Shown here in pieces: positions 50,981 to 62,689 of a DNA stretch of 64,000 nucleotides (its first letter is position 1; every line of letters starts with the position of its first letter). The DNA is from Elgaria multicarinata webbii. Lineage: Eukaryota > Chordata > Lepidosauria > Squamata > Anguidae. Both the position numbers and the translations under genes were made by a program. Below the pieces are notes generated by a model. It did no database searches, had not been told where the DNA came from, and saw nothing but the letters and a program-made list of their open reading frames with translations. The stretch is taken from the NCBI RefSeq assembly GCF_023053635.1, contig NC_086175.1:126312240-126376239 (forward strand), read 5' to 3'.

Positions 50981-51307
50981 AGGGGAGACATGATAGCACT
51001 CTTCAAATCCTTGAAAGGTTGTCACACAAAATAGGGCCAAGATCTCTTCTCAATCATCCCAGAGTGCAGGACACAGAATAATGGGCTCAAGTGACAGGAA
51101 GCCAGATTCTGGCTGGACATTAGGAAAAACTTCCTGACTGTTAGAGCAGTACGACAATGGAACCAATGACCTAGGGAGGTCGTAGGCTCTCCCACACTAG
51201 AGGCATTCAAGAGGCAGCTGGACAGCCATCTGGATTCCTGCACTGAGCAGGGGGTTGGACTTGATGGCCTTATAGGCCCCTTTGAACTCTACTGTTCTAT
51301 GATTCTA
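50981..51307 (+). mobile_element. CR1 LINE 3' end, old
   Basis: GGGAGACATGATAGCACTCT .. GTTGGACTTGATGGCC .. TCTATGATTCTACGA. More diverged than the copies at 41592 and 12439. Confidence 0.85.
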
Positions 51308-51451
51308 CGAGCTGTTATCTCACCAGACTCCACCCTTTTAAATCACAACAGGATTTTTGAGTAAAGATGCAGGTGATTAAGCTGAACAAACATCATAGAA
51401 GGGAGAATTTAATCTGATCCAGCTTTTCACCATTGTGGCAGTCACAGGAGA

Positions 51452-51805
51452 AACTGTGGGAGATTCAGGACAGAGCTTCTTCACACAGCGCATAGATAAG
51501 CTATGGAATTCACTTCCCCAAGATGTAGTGATGGGCCCCAATTTGGATGGCTTTAAAAGGGGGTTGTACCAATCCATGTACGAGAAGGCTATCAATGGCT
51601 ACTAGTCCGGATGGCTATGTGCTACCTCCAGTATCAGAGGCAGTATCCCTATGTACACCAGTTGCTGGGGAACATGGGCAGGAGGGTGCTGTTGCACCTG
51701 TGTCCTGCTTGTGGATCCCTGGTCAACAGCTGGTTGGCCACTGTGTGAACAGAGTGCTGGACTAGATGGACCCTTGGTCTGATCTCGCATAACTCTTCTT
51801 GTGTT
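51452..51805 (+). mobile_element. CR1-group LINE 3' end (second subfamily)
   Basis: GGGAGATTCAGGACAGAGCT, TTCACACAGCGCATAG, CTGGTTGGCCACTGTGTGAA, GACTAGATGGACCCTTGGTC, CTCTTCTTGTG. Confidence 0.87.
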
Positions 51806-51809
51806 TTTA

Positions 51810-52820
51810 TAAACTGCACCTGGTGGAATGTTCCCTGTTTTGCCCAACTGGCAAATGTACAGGAGCCCTCTCAGGGCCTGGATCCGGCACTGTTATTTTA
51901 CTGTCATCCTTGCAATTCTCACTAAGTAAAAACAGGAACTCGAGATTATTAGTGTGCTTCTTTATGTTAAGGATAGTTTGCCCAGTGCTGGAATGCAGCT
52001 GTTTCTGTGGAAGGAAGCATAGCAGACATTCTGTGTATGCCAGCAGTATTTCACAGAAGTATTTAGGAAAGGAAATGGAGACTACTTTATCTGTCTAAAA
52101 TAACTGTGGGAACAGCAGAAGCCTCAACTAGCTAATAATGAATGTGGCATAGCACTGGATCATTGAGATGCTACATTAACAATTTAGATAATATCAAGAA
52201 ATCTCCCTGCTTTTTCCATAACATTTTCATATATCGTTTATACTGCTCTGTTGTAGCAATACCCACAAACAAATACCTTATTGATCTACATGATTACTAG
52301 GCTTGTCAAATCCTAACCTGGAGATCCTACCTATACCAAGAGTAAAAGACCCTGTAACTTACCAACCAGTGCAAAACTACATGTTAGGCTGTTCAGGCTT
52401 TGAGGATATGGCTATTAATAGCTCCTATCATATATTGCCTCCATCTCTTTTATGTCAAGCTGTGAGAAAGCAGTGACATTTTTCCCCTCTCAGCAAAAAA
52501 AAAAAAAAATTCATGTGAACATATTTGCTATAACCTTCTGGGTTGTTTCTCTTTTTTTTAAAAAAAAAAAAGCTCAAGTAAAATTAGCTTATATTTTAAT
52601 TATATATTTAAAAGAGCTTCCTGCAAAACGCAGCCTCAGTTCCTTTGTTGGTAAAATTGGGGGGAGGAAGAGGAGGAGGAATATGTCTACACAAAATAAA
52701 CATGACAGCAAAAGAAAAGAAGACTGCAGAGGATCATTTATCTAGTCTTCTCCATTTCTAATTCTTTTGATAGATAGATAGCATATCTGCAAATTTTCAA
52801 CCCCATTGAAACAAATGTAG
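51810..52820. other. Intergenic, nothing recognised
   Basis: Unique-looking AT-rich sequence with A/T homopolymers at about 52495-52509 and 52552-52571. No exon seen. Confidence 0.4.
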
Positions 52821-52827
52821 CAGGGAG

Positions 52828-52985
52828 GGGCCATATCGCCCAATGGTAGAGCCCACGCTTTGCATGCAGACGGTCCGCGGTTCTGTCCCTGGTATCTCCA
52901 GATAGGTCTGGGAAAGACATGTGTCTGAAACTCTGGGTTGCTGCTGCTACTTAATACAGAGTATACTGAAAGCTCCACGTGACAA
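52828..52985 (+). mobile_element. tRNA-headed SINE, partial
   Basis: GGCCATATCGCCCAATGGTA, GCCCACGCTTTGCATGCAGA, GTTCTGTCCCTGGTATCTCC, TGAAACTCTGGGTTGCTGCT. The tail has decayed. Confidence 0.72.
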
Positions 52986-53639
52986 GCGTTTTATTGCACA
53001 CTCGTTACTGGGCACTCACAGAGTTTGCTCAGGTCCCTCACATGACACCATCTGCCTCCCGCCCCTTCTGGCCTTCCTTGCGTGACAAAAAAAAACCCCT
53101 CGATAAGTCCGATGTTTTTTTAAACTCAGAATTGCTGTTCTCTCCTGCTGTGTGCAGGAGAAGCAGCGCCATTACAACAGCGGACTCAATGGGCTTCGTG
53201 CTCGTTCCTCTTTTGAAAGAGGAAGTAACTGAGGAATGAAAACATGGGCAGAGAAGCGAGGGTGAGAGCGAATCAGACATTTGTCTGATTTGGTATAAGG
53301 CATTTTCTTATAATCTCCAGCTTTGATGCTAAAACCCCTAATTTGGAGGTAGGGGTGGGGGTCTGTCTGTCGAATCTTGACTACAGAAATCAGGCTCCAT
53401 ACAGATGTTGGCAATGGCTACGAGCCAAGTGTTATATTCAGGCACAGTGAATTATCTCTGCACTGTTCCTTAAGTAAAGCTCAGACTCTCTCTTCCCTTG
53501 GTTTATGAGAAATCTTGTTGCAGGCCTGTATTAACAGCCCTGTCAGGGAGTTGTATCTAAACCCCATTTATTCAACTGCTATATTATCAACATTTGGGTG
53601 GATCTTAAATCGGTAGTCAAAGACCAACAATAGAGTAAC

Positions 53640-54020
53640 CACTTAGGCATTGCCAAAAAAGAGGGAATTGCATCACCGAAAGAGGACACCAATTTGGATA
53701 TTTGAAGGGCTGTCTGGTCCATATTGGGTTTGCTAATTTATGTGTCCAGGGGTAAATTTGGAAATGATCACTTTAATTCCAATAGAAACACAACACATTT
53801 TGAGATGGTGGGGGAAATTGTGACCAGGTAATCTGTCTACCCACTTAGTTTGCTGCCCAGGTGTTAACTGTACATACGCAGTTACAAGGCCTCTGCTCTC
53901 TCTCCCAATGTTTCTTTGACTTCAAACCAGATTGGGACCAGACAGCCCTTCAAAGTGAGGATACATTCAAAAAGAGGACTGTCCTTGGCCAACTCTCCAA
54001 AATAGAGGACTGTCCTATGC
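53640..54020. mobile_element. DNA-transposon relic with inverted GGACCAGACAGCCC
   Basis: TTGAAGGGCTGTCTGGTCC (about 53701-53719) and GGACCAGACAGCCCTTCAA (about 53937-53955) are exact complements about 220 bp apart. Outer flanks with AAAGAGGACA / AGAGGACTGTCC phrases suggest larger inverted ends. Confidence 0.6.
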
Positions 54021-54029
54021 TTCCAGCCT

Positions 54030-54122
54030 TCCCATAGGCATCTGGTCACTGCTGTAGGAACAGAATGCTGGATTATCTTATAAGGCCTTTGGCTCTGATA
54101 AGGTAGGCTCTTCTTATGTCCT
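54030..54122 (+). mobile_element. CR1-group LINE 3' end, old
   Basis: GCATCTGGTCACTGCTGTAG, AACAGAATGCTGGATTATCT, GGCTCTTCTTATGTCC. Confidence 0.65.
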
Positions 54123-54129
54123 TAGAGTT

Positions 54130-55210
54130 TCTCTTAGAGTGTGGAGCCTGTGTTGTGTTTAAAGGCACTGTTAATCCATCCAGTTAATCCAATTCAACAC
54201 CATAGGTTGAATTGGTGGCACCATAGGTTATATACGTCACATACCAAAATGTTTTGCGGTATCTCAGGTGCTAGGAGCTTGAAAACCCCCTACTTTTTCA
54301 ACTTACCTGGGCCTACAAAAACAGGAGAGTTCTTGAAGAAAAAGCAGGCCAATATATGTAGCTGGTGGTGAGCTGCATTTGCCTTGGTAGGTCACAAGAG
54401 TCTGGTGGAACAATGAAAGATTGCTATTAGTAGTTGCTGGAGATGATGTTAAAAACATATGAGCAAGGCCAAACAAAACAGCAACCTAAGACCTTCCCCC
54501 AAAGTGTCAAGAACAAAAGTATGATTATTTGGAAATTGGCATCTCTAGACCATCTTGGAGTGGGACAAGAGGCCCATGATAAAAAGGTTGGAGCACTTTG
54601 CTCCAACTACTTTCCTGATGTGCAGGCCACCCAGAATTACAAACTAAAAGCTCATCAGAGGTTCAGCCCAACAACATTACATTACATTTTAATTAAACAA
54701 GCTGCTTCTAAGTGCTTTATTGTCTTCACTCTTGACAAATCAAAGCTCTGTGCCGAGGTGTGTGTGTGCGGTTTTTGTTGTTGCTGCTTTACAAAATATA
54801 AATTTTAGGGGAACTCTGAGGACGAAGCCATTATCAGCACAACTCTGAATCAGACAGCAAGTCCGTTGAGAGGAAGGGTTTGAATTAATTTTTGTGCATT
54901 CATAGAATCACTAGCAGAAAGAGACTGACACTCCTACCCACATTTATGTGAAAGTAAGCTATGTTGAGCACATGTTGTTATATTAAATAAATGGAGGTTA
55001 AGGTTAAGAACAGAAAACAGAGAGTAGGAATAAATGGTAAATTTTCCCAATGGAAGCATATAAACAGTGGAGTCCCACAAGGTAGTGTATCATTAGGATA
55101 GATTAATCTTTTGGGATCTTGCTCCAACAAGAGCAGTTCATCGGCCAGGCAGATATTTACAGAAGGTTCCTTTCTCGTTGGATTCATTATCAGATGTGAT
55201 CCCAAGGACC
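54130..55210. other. Intergenic, nothing recognised
   Basis: No repeat family or exon was recognised. The 124-aa open frame at 54434-54808 has no family resemblance I can see. Confidence 0.4.
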
Positions 55211-55215
55211 AATCA

Positions 55216-55290
55216 ATTTATTTATTTATTTATTACATTTCTATACCACCCAATAGCCGGAGCTCTCTGGGCGGTTCACAAAAATTAAAA
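55216..55290 (-). mobile_element. L2-like LINE 3' tail (family B)
   Basis: (TTTA)n, CATTTCTATACCACCCAATA, GAGCTCTCTGGGCGGTTCAC. Confidence 0.8.
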
Positions 55291-55294
55291 AGAG

Positions 55295-56085
55295 TCTCTT
55301 GATGCTTCCTTTGCTACAAAGGAGAGGTTTCTTTTATCCATGCCTATGTCCATATCTGTGTCTTGGTTTATTATCTGTTGTGTTGTTATTATTATTGGTT
55401 TTTTCTGAATCCACTTGAAAAAAAATTGTTATTTTCGGTTGGCTTTATTTTGCTTATTTTTTTTTTGTAAGGAATCTGTTCCATTACCAGAGGAACAATC
55501 CCGTTTCTTATACTCTTTCCTAGTTAGTACCATTGCTCTTTCTATGTAATATTTATAGTGGATATTTTGGATCTTATTATACAGTCAACAGCAGATGTTT
55601 ATACTATGTTTCTGCTTCTATTCGATCTTTCAATCCACCTGCTTTTGGCCTATTAAGCTGTCCTGTACTCAATAAATCTCTCTTCCTCTTGCATTCCTTT
55701 CAATTATCTATGCAATTAGTTAATTCTTCGTAGCCTTAACAGTCGGTGGTGGTTAATAGGGATTGATGGCAGTTAAAGGTAATTCTTTCCTCTTGTATTT
55801 CGCCACATCAGGTGTTTCCACTCATCTCATGATTTGTCTTTGACTAATCTCTATTGCTTCTGTGCTGTGCTGTTAGCGCTGCTGTTAACACTTAACTCTT
55901 AAAATTCCAAACCACACCCTTTAGTAAAATTGTATTAAAATTGTATTAAAATTATATTAATTACTTATCACGTCTTACAATACTTCTTACCAGATTCTCG
56001 TCGGGTTACATTTCTGTTTATGTTTAGCTATCCCACTCCTGTCCTCTTCACTGCTCTTATCTGTTAGTATTTTGTTCTTTATTCT
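55295..56085. other. AT-rich intergenic, unrecognised
   Basis: T-rich sequence with no conserved exon. It may be a decayed element. Confidence 0.35.
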
Positions 56086-56087
56086 TT

Positions 56088-56622
56088 ACTAGCAAAAAAG
56101 CTCATCATACGACAGGTGTAGAGGAGCAGTCTGGTGAGGAGGTTCGTGGGTTTTGGCCCCTCTGCTAGGCCGGAAGCTCCTGGCAGTTGTCTTTCTTCAG
56201 AACTTGGAAGTTCCATGGAAGGCCGCAGTTCTGAGAAATGTCACTAGATGGTGCCAGATGGCGCCAGAGGGCGAAAACTATTTCTTGGAACTTCCATAGA
56301 AGGCCGCAGTTCTGAGAAATGTCGCTAGATGGTGCCAGAGGGCAAAACCTAGAAGTGGCTTGGAGGCGCCCTCTGGCCTTCTATCTTGGAACTTCCCTAG
56401 ATGGCAGTTAGTTTTCTTGGAACTTCCCTAAAAGGCCCTGTGAGCTCAGAAGTTTTAAACATCCAAATAGGAGAGAAGACAGAGGCAGTGGATTGGTCTA
56501 CTAGTTGGCAATGTCATTGTGACATCATCAAACAGTAGGCCAATCCACTGCCTCTGCCTTCTCTCATATTTGCATAAGTGGCTTGGAGGAGGCCTCTGGG
56601 CTTTTATATAGAGAGATAGATC
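56088..56622 (+). mobile_element. Unclassified repeat, longer relative of 2252-2550
   Basis: Starts ACTAGCAAAAAAGCTCATCA and ends GGGCTTTTATATAGAG. The interior has several GGAACTTCC, CTAGATGGTGCCAGA and GGCGCCAGAGGGC blocks. A separate ~120-bp hairpin with complementary ends lies near 56459-56578 (GAGGCAGTGGATTGG / CCAATCCACTGCCTC). Confidence 0.6.
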
Positions 56623-56649
56623 CTCTGTTCCTCTCTGCAATAATTCTCT

Positions 56650-57410
56650 CACTGCTTCATCTCAAGTTTACTTTGCTTTGCTTTGCCTTGCTTATCTTTG
56701 TTTTGTTTTGCTTTACTTTACCAGAGCTGGAGCTTCTTGTAACAACAGAGAATGCTCAGAAACCCGTCTGGCTTCCCCCTGACGGTTAGGGCAGTGGGTA
56801 AGAGCCTTCTCTCCCTCTGGGATCGTCATCAATGGGTGCGATGGAGTCTTCTCTCTCTCTCTCTCTTTCGGGTAGGAGCAGCAACCTTCATGACTGAATA
56901 AATGGGACGCTTCAATAAGAGGCTCGAGACAGAGATTTATTGTCACTTCATATTTTATTTATTTATTAAGCCCCCCCACTTGCCCTCTTTCCGTCGGGGG
57001 GTGGGGAAGGGGTCTCTCTCCCATCCAGCGCCGCCACCGACACCTTCTTTGCTTCAGCCCAGATGGTGAAAAGCCTCCGCTGGGGCTTCTCCTCAGGCCT
57101 GCTGGAAGGCAGAAACACAAAATAAGCGGGCATCTCCTTTGGGCCTCCCACCCCCACACCTTCGTGCCCAGTGCCCTGGCGACCGAAGTGGTCAGGGCTC
57201 CACCTGCCAGATTGGCGGAAATTTCCGGCAGATGAATATCAAGAGACATTCATGGCTTTGGCGTAAGCTCGATTTTAGTGTGGGGAGGTAGGAAAAAAGT
57301 TGCCCGCCAAGCAAGACAGACTTGCCTTCTCCTCGTGGCTCCCCTCTCTGGGTCCCGGCTGAACTGAGTCCCATGTGAGATCCCAGCCCCATTTTATACT
57401 TTGCCTGTGA
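56650..57410. other. GC-rich low-copy block before the minisatellite
   Basis: Contains CT- and TTTG-rich tracts, then GC-rich sequence with overlapping open frames on the minus strand (56959-57416). None resembles a known protein. Confidence 0.35.
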
Positions 57411-58158
57411 TGTCACACACCCCTCTAGGCAGCAGCCCTCCCCATGTCACACAGCCCCCCTGGGCAGCAGCCCTCCCCACGACACAAAGCCCCCCTGGGC
57501 AGCAGCCCTCCCCATGTCACAAAGCCCCTCTGGGCAGCAGCCCTCCCCATGTCACAAAGCCCCCCTGGGCAGCAGCCCTCCCCACGTCACACTGCCCCCC
57601 TGGGCAGCAGCCTTCCCCACGACACACTGCCCCCCTGGGCAGCAGCCTTCCCCACGACACACAGCCCCCCCTGGGCAGCAGCCCTTCCCACGACACACAG
57701 CCCCCCTGGGCAGCAGCCTTCCCCACGACACACAGCCCCCCCTGGGCAGCAGCCCTCCCCACGACACACAGCCCCCCTGGGCAGCAGCCCTCCCCACGTC
57801 ACACAGCCCCCCCTGGGCAGCAGCCCTTCCCACGACACACAGCCCCCCTGGGCAGCAGCCCTCCCCACGACACACAGCCCCCCTGGGCAGCAGCCCTCCC
57901 CACGTCACACAGCCCCCCCTGGGCAGCAGCCCTCCCCACGTCACACAGCCCCCCTGGGCAGCAGCCCTTCCCACATCACACAGCCCCCCTGGGCAGCAGC
58001 CCTCCCCACGTCACACAGCCCCCCCTGTGCAGCAGCCCTCCCCACGTCACACAGCCCCCCTGGGCAGCAGCCCTCCCCACGAGCCACAGCCGCCCTGGGC
58101 AGTAGCCTTCCCCACGACACAAAGCCCCCCTGGGCAGCAGCCCTCCCCACATCACAAA
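57411..58158 (+). repeat. 35/36-bp minisatellite, about 21 units
   Basis: Unit: CAGCCCCCCTGGGCAGCAGC, then CCTCCCCACGTCACA or CCTCCCCACGACACA. Unit length alternates between 35 and 36 bp with the C-run. Variants intermix, which suggests unequal exchange. The array stays open in several frames on both strands, giving spurious Pro/Ser-rich and Gly-rich ORFs of up to 255 aa. Confidence 0.95.
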
Positions 58159-58389
58159 ACTTTCTCAGTTACAAAGTTGCCCTCAGGATAAAATTACCAA
58201 AAGGGTTATAATGACACCTGCCAGTCGGGGCAAGATCGCGATTGTGGGTTGATTGTGGGGCCTTTAGTATAGCCTTAACCCTGCCCTAAAGCAGGACTCC
58301 CCTCTAAGGCATTCTTTAGACAGCTGCCAGTCTAACGTTTCCTGGGAAAACCTCCCAGGACGGAGATGCTTCAACTGCCCTGGACATCC

Positions 58390-58740
58390 TAAGAACCCAC
58401 GGAACAGACCAAAGGCCTCTCTAGTCCAACGTTCTATGCGTACCGTGGCCGACAAGCAGGAGGCAAGCACAACAGCACCCCCATCTCATTGGGATTCAGG
58501 GCCATATTGCCTCTGATCGTGGAGAAAGCATCTAGCCATCTTGACTAGTAGCCATTGATAGCCGCCGCCGCCTCCTCCTTCTCCTGCATGAATTTGTCTA
58601 AGCACCTTCTAATGCTGTCCAAATTGGTGGCCATCAGTACATCTTGTGGTAGCCAATTCCATAGTACAACTATGTGCAGTGGGAAGAAGTCTTTCCTTTC
58701 ATCTGTCCTGAATCTCCTGTCATTCAGCTCGTTCCCGGCC
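58390..58740 (-). mobile_element. CR1-group LINE 3' end (second subfamily)
   Basis: Reverse complement of the GGACTAGAGAGGCC / ACAGCACCCCCATCTCATTG / TAGTAGCCATTGATAGCCG type sequence. It continues into coding for DRRFRTDERKDFFPLHI and NLDSIRRCLDKFMQEKE. Confidence 0.8.
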
Positions 58741-58744
58741 TGGC

Positions 58745-59278
58745 CTATTCTTGCAGTTTGGGTTGTTCCCACCTGCCCCTGGCTGCTAACTTCAGGGGCA
58801 AACAAAGGTTTGATGCAAATGAAGCCCCCCCAAAAGCAGTTTGGGGAGGGAGATGTGACGACAGGAGGGAGGGGATGCTTTACCCTTTCCCTGTCTAACC
58901 ATCCCATTCCCCCCCACTCCATGGGGTTCTAAATGCAAGTTGTTTATCCCCACAAATATCTGGATCTCTACAGAAGGAAAAACAACTTGTGGAGGGGAAT
59001 TTGCAGTGGAGAATCGGCAGTTCAAGCTTACTCCCAACCAACCACCTCGTCGCTTCTCTGCTGAAAATGGCTCCCTCCCAAAGTCATCAGGACTTTGCTG
59101 CACACATTTGAGCTTGTCCCGGCACCTCCTACCCTGTAGCTAACTGATTATTTTTTCTTCAGCTCTCGTTGTGTACAATGAATTATTGCTCCACCTTCTG
59201 CCTTCCAACAAGCTTTGAAGCGGTCCAGGAGCACAATCTTTTTCTCTCTCATCTAAACCAACCCATTCCCCCCTCCAC
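58745..59278. other. Intergenic, nothing recognised
   Basis: No repeat family or exon was recognised. Confidence 0.4.
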
Positions 59279-59281
59279 CTC

Positions 59282-59875
59282 ATAGAATCATAGAATAGCA
59301 GAGTTGGAAGGGGCCTACAAGGCCATCGAGTCCAACCCCCCACCCTACAGCATCCCTGACAGATGGTTGTCCAGCTGCCTCTTGAATGCCTCCAGTGTGG
59401 GAGAGCCCACAACCTCCCTAGGTAACTGGTTCCATTGTCGTACTGATCTAACAGTCAGGAAGTTTTTCCTGATGTCCAGCTGGAATCTGGTTTCCTGTAA
59501 CTTGAGCCCGTTATTCCATGTCCTGCACTCTGGGAGGATCAAGAAGAGATCCTGGCTCTCCTCTGTGTGACAACCTTTTAAGTATTTGAAGAGTGCTATC
59601 ATGTCTCCCCTCCATCTTCTCTTCTCCAGGCTAAACATGCCCAGTTCTTTCAGTCTCTCTTCATATCTTGGAACTTCTCTGCAGTACCCCACTCGTTGCC
59701 TCTCCCCAGTTTGAGAAGGTTCCATTGATAAGTACTCTTTGAGTCCGATTCTGTAGCCAACTGTGAATCCACCTAATAGTTGTTCCATCTAGCCCACTTT
59801 TAGCTAGTTTGTTAATCAGAACGTCATGTGGTACATTGTCAAAAGCTTTGCTGAAGTCAGGATATAAGGATTTGT
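59282..59875 (-). mobile_element. CR1 LINE with internal deletion
   Basis: Minus strand: RT-domain sequence (59875-59684: YPDFSKAFDNVPHDVLINKL, WLQNRTQRVLINGT-like) joins directly to the C-terminal part ([20 protein letters not shown] .. LDNHLSGML) and 3' UTR ending CATAGAATCATAGAATAGC. The palm region between them is absent. Confidence 0.83.
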
Positions 59876-60045
59876 ATTGGGACCACCAATGTTGTTTAGA
59901 TTATTCATAAATGATCTGGAATTCAGAGCGAGCAGTGAAGTAGCCAAATTTGCTGATGACACCAAATCATTTAGAGTGGTTAAAACAAAACAGGATTGCA
60001 AGAAGCTCCAAAAGGATCTCTCCCATCTGGGAAAACAGGCATCAA
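59876..60045 (+). mobile_element. CR1 RT palm fragment, inverted next to the CR1 at 59282
   Basis: Plus strand reads GFVLGPPMLFRLFINDLEFR and VAKFADDTKSFRVVK, including the FADD catalytic motif of a reverse transcriptase. It continues, in the opposite direction, the segment that ends next to it. Confidence 0.8.
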
Positions 60046-60589
60046 AACGGCGAATACAGGGTGGTGTCTTTACGGGGCCGCTTTCGCCATACGTTCTTTA
60101 AAAACCCTGCGGCATCGCAGCTGAGGGGTGAGAACAGTTAATCTCTATGTTGGGAGGGAGAACAGTCTTTCTGGTGGCCATTCAACTCGTTCAGCCTGCC
60201 CCCTACCTAGCCTTCCCACGACCTATCTATGGCTGCAATCCGCCCCCCAACCTCATGCTGAAGCAAGGTCACCAATAACAGATGGAGGAAATATGGTGGT
60301 GACCTCAGAGCAAAGGAAAAAGTTATGTTAAGTCTGTGACTTTTTAAATGAGGCCTGCAGGTTGTGTACCCCTAGTTTAGGGAAACAAGCCAGGACCATG
60401 GTTTGAAGTTGGCTTGTTTCACTAAACCATAATTTGTCTGGGTTTGGACATAGTGGCCTGATCTCCTCCTTTTGAACCTCCTCCACTTCAGTTGTTCATA
60501 AGTGTACATTAGAAGCTTCTATTTTTAGCTTGTGGAAAACCAAAAATTGTCATTTTGTCTGAATGCAGCCAACTATGGCTTGTGTAAAC

Positions 60590-60923
60590 CATAGGAGGGC
60601 TTTCTCTGCTGTGGCACCCCGGTTGTGGAATGAGCTCCCCAGAGAGGTCCGCCTGGCGCCTACACTGTACTCCTTTCGTCGCCAGCTGAAGACCTTTTTA
60701 TTCACTCAGTATTTTAACACTTAATTTTAACTTAAATTTAAATTATACTGTTTTAACTCTGTATTTTAACCTTATATCAATTTTGCTGCGTGATTTTATC
60801 CTGGTTGTGCTTTTTATATTGTATTTTGTATTTGTGTTTTTAACTTGTTGGTTGTTTTATGATGGTTTTAATTTTTGTGAACCGCCCAGAGAGCTTCGGC
60901 TATTGGGCGGTATAAAAATGTAA

Positions 60924-60958
<35 letters not shown>

Positions 60959-60965
60959 ATAGTTT
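60590..60965 (+). mobile_element. L2-like LINE 3' end (family B)
   Basis: GGGCTTTCTCTGCTGTGGCA, coding for FRRQLKTFLFTQYFNT, GTGAACCGCCCAGAGAGCTT, TATTGGGCGGTATAAAAATG and an (AATA)n tail of about 13 units. Confidence 0.9.
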
Positions 60966-60969
60966 GTGT

Positions 60970-62160
60970 GATCAAATTAAGATGCCAAACCACAGGTTGG
61001 GATCCCGGTTTGAGATAAAGCATCATTTGTCATTGCTTCTCAACTGAGTGACTATCTATGCCAATATTATTTTCTCTGATTAGCAGGCTCTCCAAGATTT
61101 CAGGCATGGGTTGTTCCGAGGCTGAGTTTTGGCTTTTCAGATAATGTTTAAATGGAGGTGCTAAGAATGTTAAGCCTGTTTTTAATGCATGCAAAACATA
61201 TACTCTACCATTAAGCTATGATCCTCTCCCTACAAGGAAAGATCCAGCTTCAACTGCTGGTAGGTGAAAGAGGCATACAAACATATGAAGCTGCCTTATA
61301 TTGTCAAACCGTTAGTCCAATATTGTCTGTTTTGACTGGCGCTTCCAGTCACAACCCTGCTACCATGATCCTTTTCACTGGAGATGCTTGGAAGGCCCCA
61401 GGGTGGGTGCACAGTGGGGGGGGGGGGCTTTCCGCCAAAGCTGTGGAGGAAAAGAGTTGGGGACTTAACCCAACATTTTTCTCCAGAGCGAAGTGAGGAC
61501 GTGCAAGACAACTAAGCCTCACTCCGGAGTCACAGCGGAGGCGTGGCCAGGCCGTGCCTGGTGGAAAGCGACCTGCGATTGGACGCCTTCCACCAGGAAG
61601 AGGGCAGGGGCGGCTCCGGTCCCCGATGGCCTCCCGGAAACCCCACACTCCCACCTTGGCGTCGGGATTACCCAAAACCACCCTGGGGGAGGGAAACCAT
61701 GGGGTTTCCGAGGGACATGGCACCAACCTGGCACTGTAAAGACACCTAGTAGGACATTTTGCATGCAAGGCATATGTGTCCTACCACAGAGCTACGTGCC
61801 CTCTTGCCAATGTTGTCATGTCAGCTGCCAATGGATGTGTGAGCCAAGCTTCATTCTCTGATTCCCCTGCCTATATTCTGAACTAGTACAGTCCAACTGT
61901 GGAGACATCACATGGGGCTGCTGATTTTGTTTTTTGTTTTTTGGATAAGGGCCATTTTCAATAATGCTCTTTAGTGCAAGAATTGCACAATTTTTTTCCT
62001 CATCTGTTGTTTTGCAGGATCCAGATGTTTTCCCTCAAGTTACTGCTTTTGTTGTGGGGAGGTGACATTTTCCCTAGCACTCAAGTTGTAATATTTTGTT
62101 GCTGGGAAAATACAGCTTTCCCTGTGCTGTACCTAAGCATTCCTCTGAATTAGAGGCTTT
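60970..62160. other. Intergenic, mostly unrecognised
   Basis: Contains SINE-like fragments (61190-61320 and 61740-61800, minus) and a GC-rich patch at 61490-61740 with a short inverted pair CCTGGTGGAAAG / CTTCCACCAGG. No exon recognised. Confidence 0.35.
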
Positions 62161-62164
62161 GCAT

Positions 62165-62250
62165 ATGAGCTTTCCAGAAGCATCTGTCTAGCCAATGTGG
62201 AAACAGAATTCTGGACTAGAGTTGGGCTTCTGGCCTGATCATATGTTGTT
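62165..62250 (+). mobile_element. CR1-group LINE 3' end, old
   Basis: AGCATCTGTCTAGCCAATGT, CAGAATTCTGGACTAGAGTT, TGGCCTGATCATATG. Confidence 0.5.
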
Positions 62251-62689
62251 ATCGTTAAAAAATATGCAGAAGATTATTAATGGAACTTCATTCTTCATTT
62301 CATGCCTCTTTGCTCCATCTCATCTCACTTAACACTACTGTTTTGTTAGAATGCTTGGCTTAAGCTCTGATAAAGCCAACATATTTAGCTATGTGTGTTC
62401 TATTTAAAAAATAGTTTTGGTTAAAATTTCATCTGCCAAGTATTACATTCCCCCCCCCCCCCCCGCCTGCCCCCTTTCCCATAAAAACAGGACACATTGT
62501 ACATCTGCTGATGTCCAAGACTGTGCTGGCAAGCCTTCAGCTAGGCCAATAGGAATAAGAATACAGTCAGCAGCCCTATTTTTATCTGTTTAAAATAAAT
62601 CACAGATGTATGCCTAGCAAGTAAGTCTGCACACTCCAAACGTTGCTGTTCTCCAGGGACAGTTCCCGTTGTTTGTAACCTGCCCTTCA

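Noticed and set aside
52828-52985. Functional tRNA gene (also 29694, 30725, 31200, 34350)
   Set aside because: A/B-box-like heads are followed by SINE bodies and LINE-like tails; no full cloverleaf with a terminator was found.
57411-58158. CRISPR array
   Set aside because: The units abut without unique spacers; it is an ordinary tandem minisatellite in a vertebrate genome.
57401-58211. Proline-rich ORFs of 225-255 aa (plus) and Gly-rich ORFs (minus) over the minisatellite
   Set aside because: They are open in several frames on both strands because of the repeat unit; no start context, splice sites or homology support a protein.
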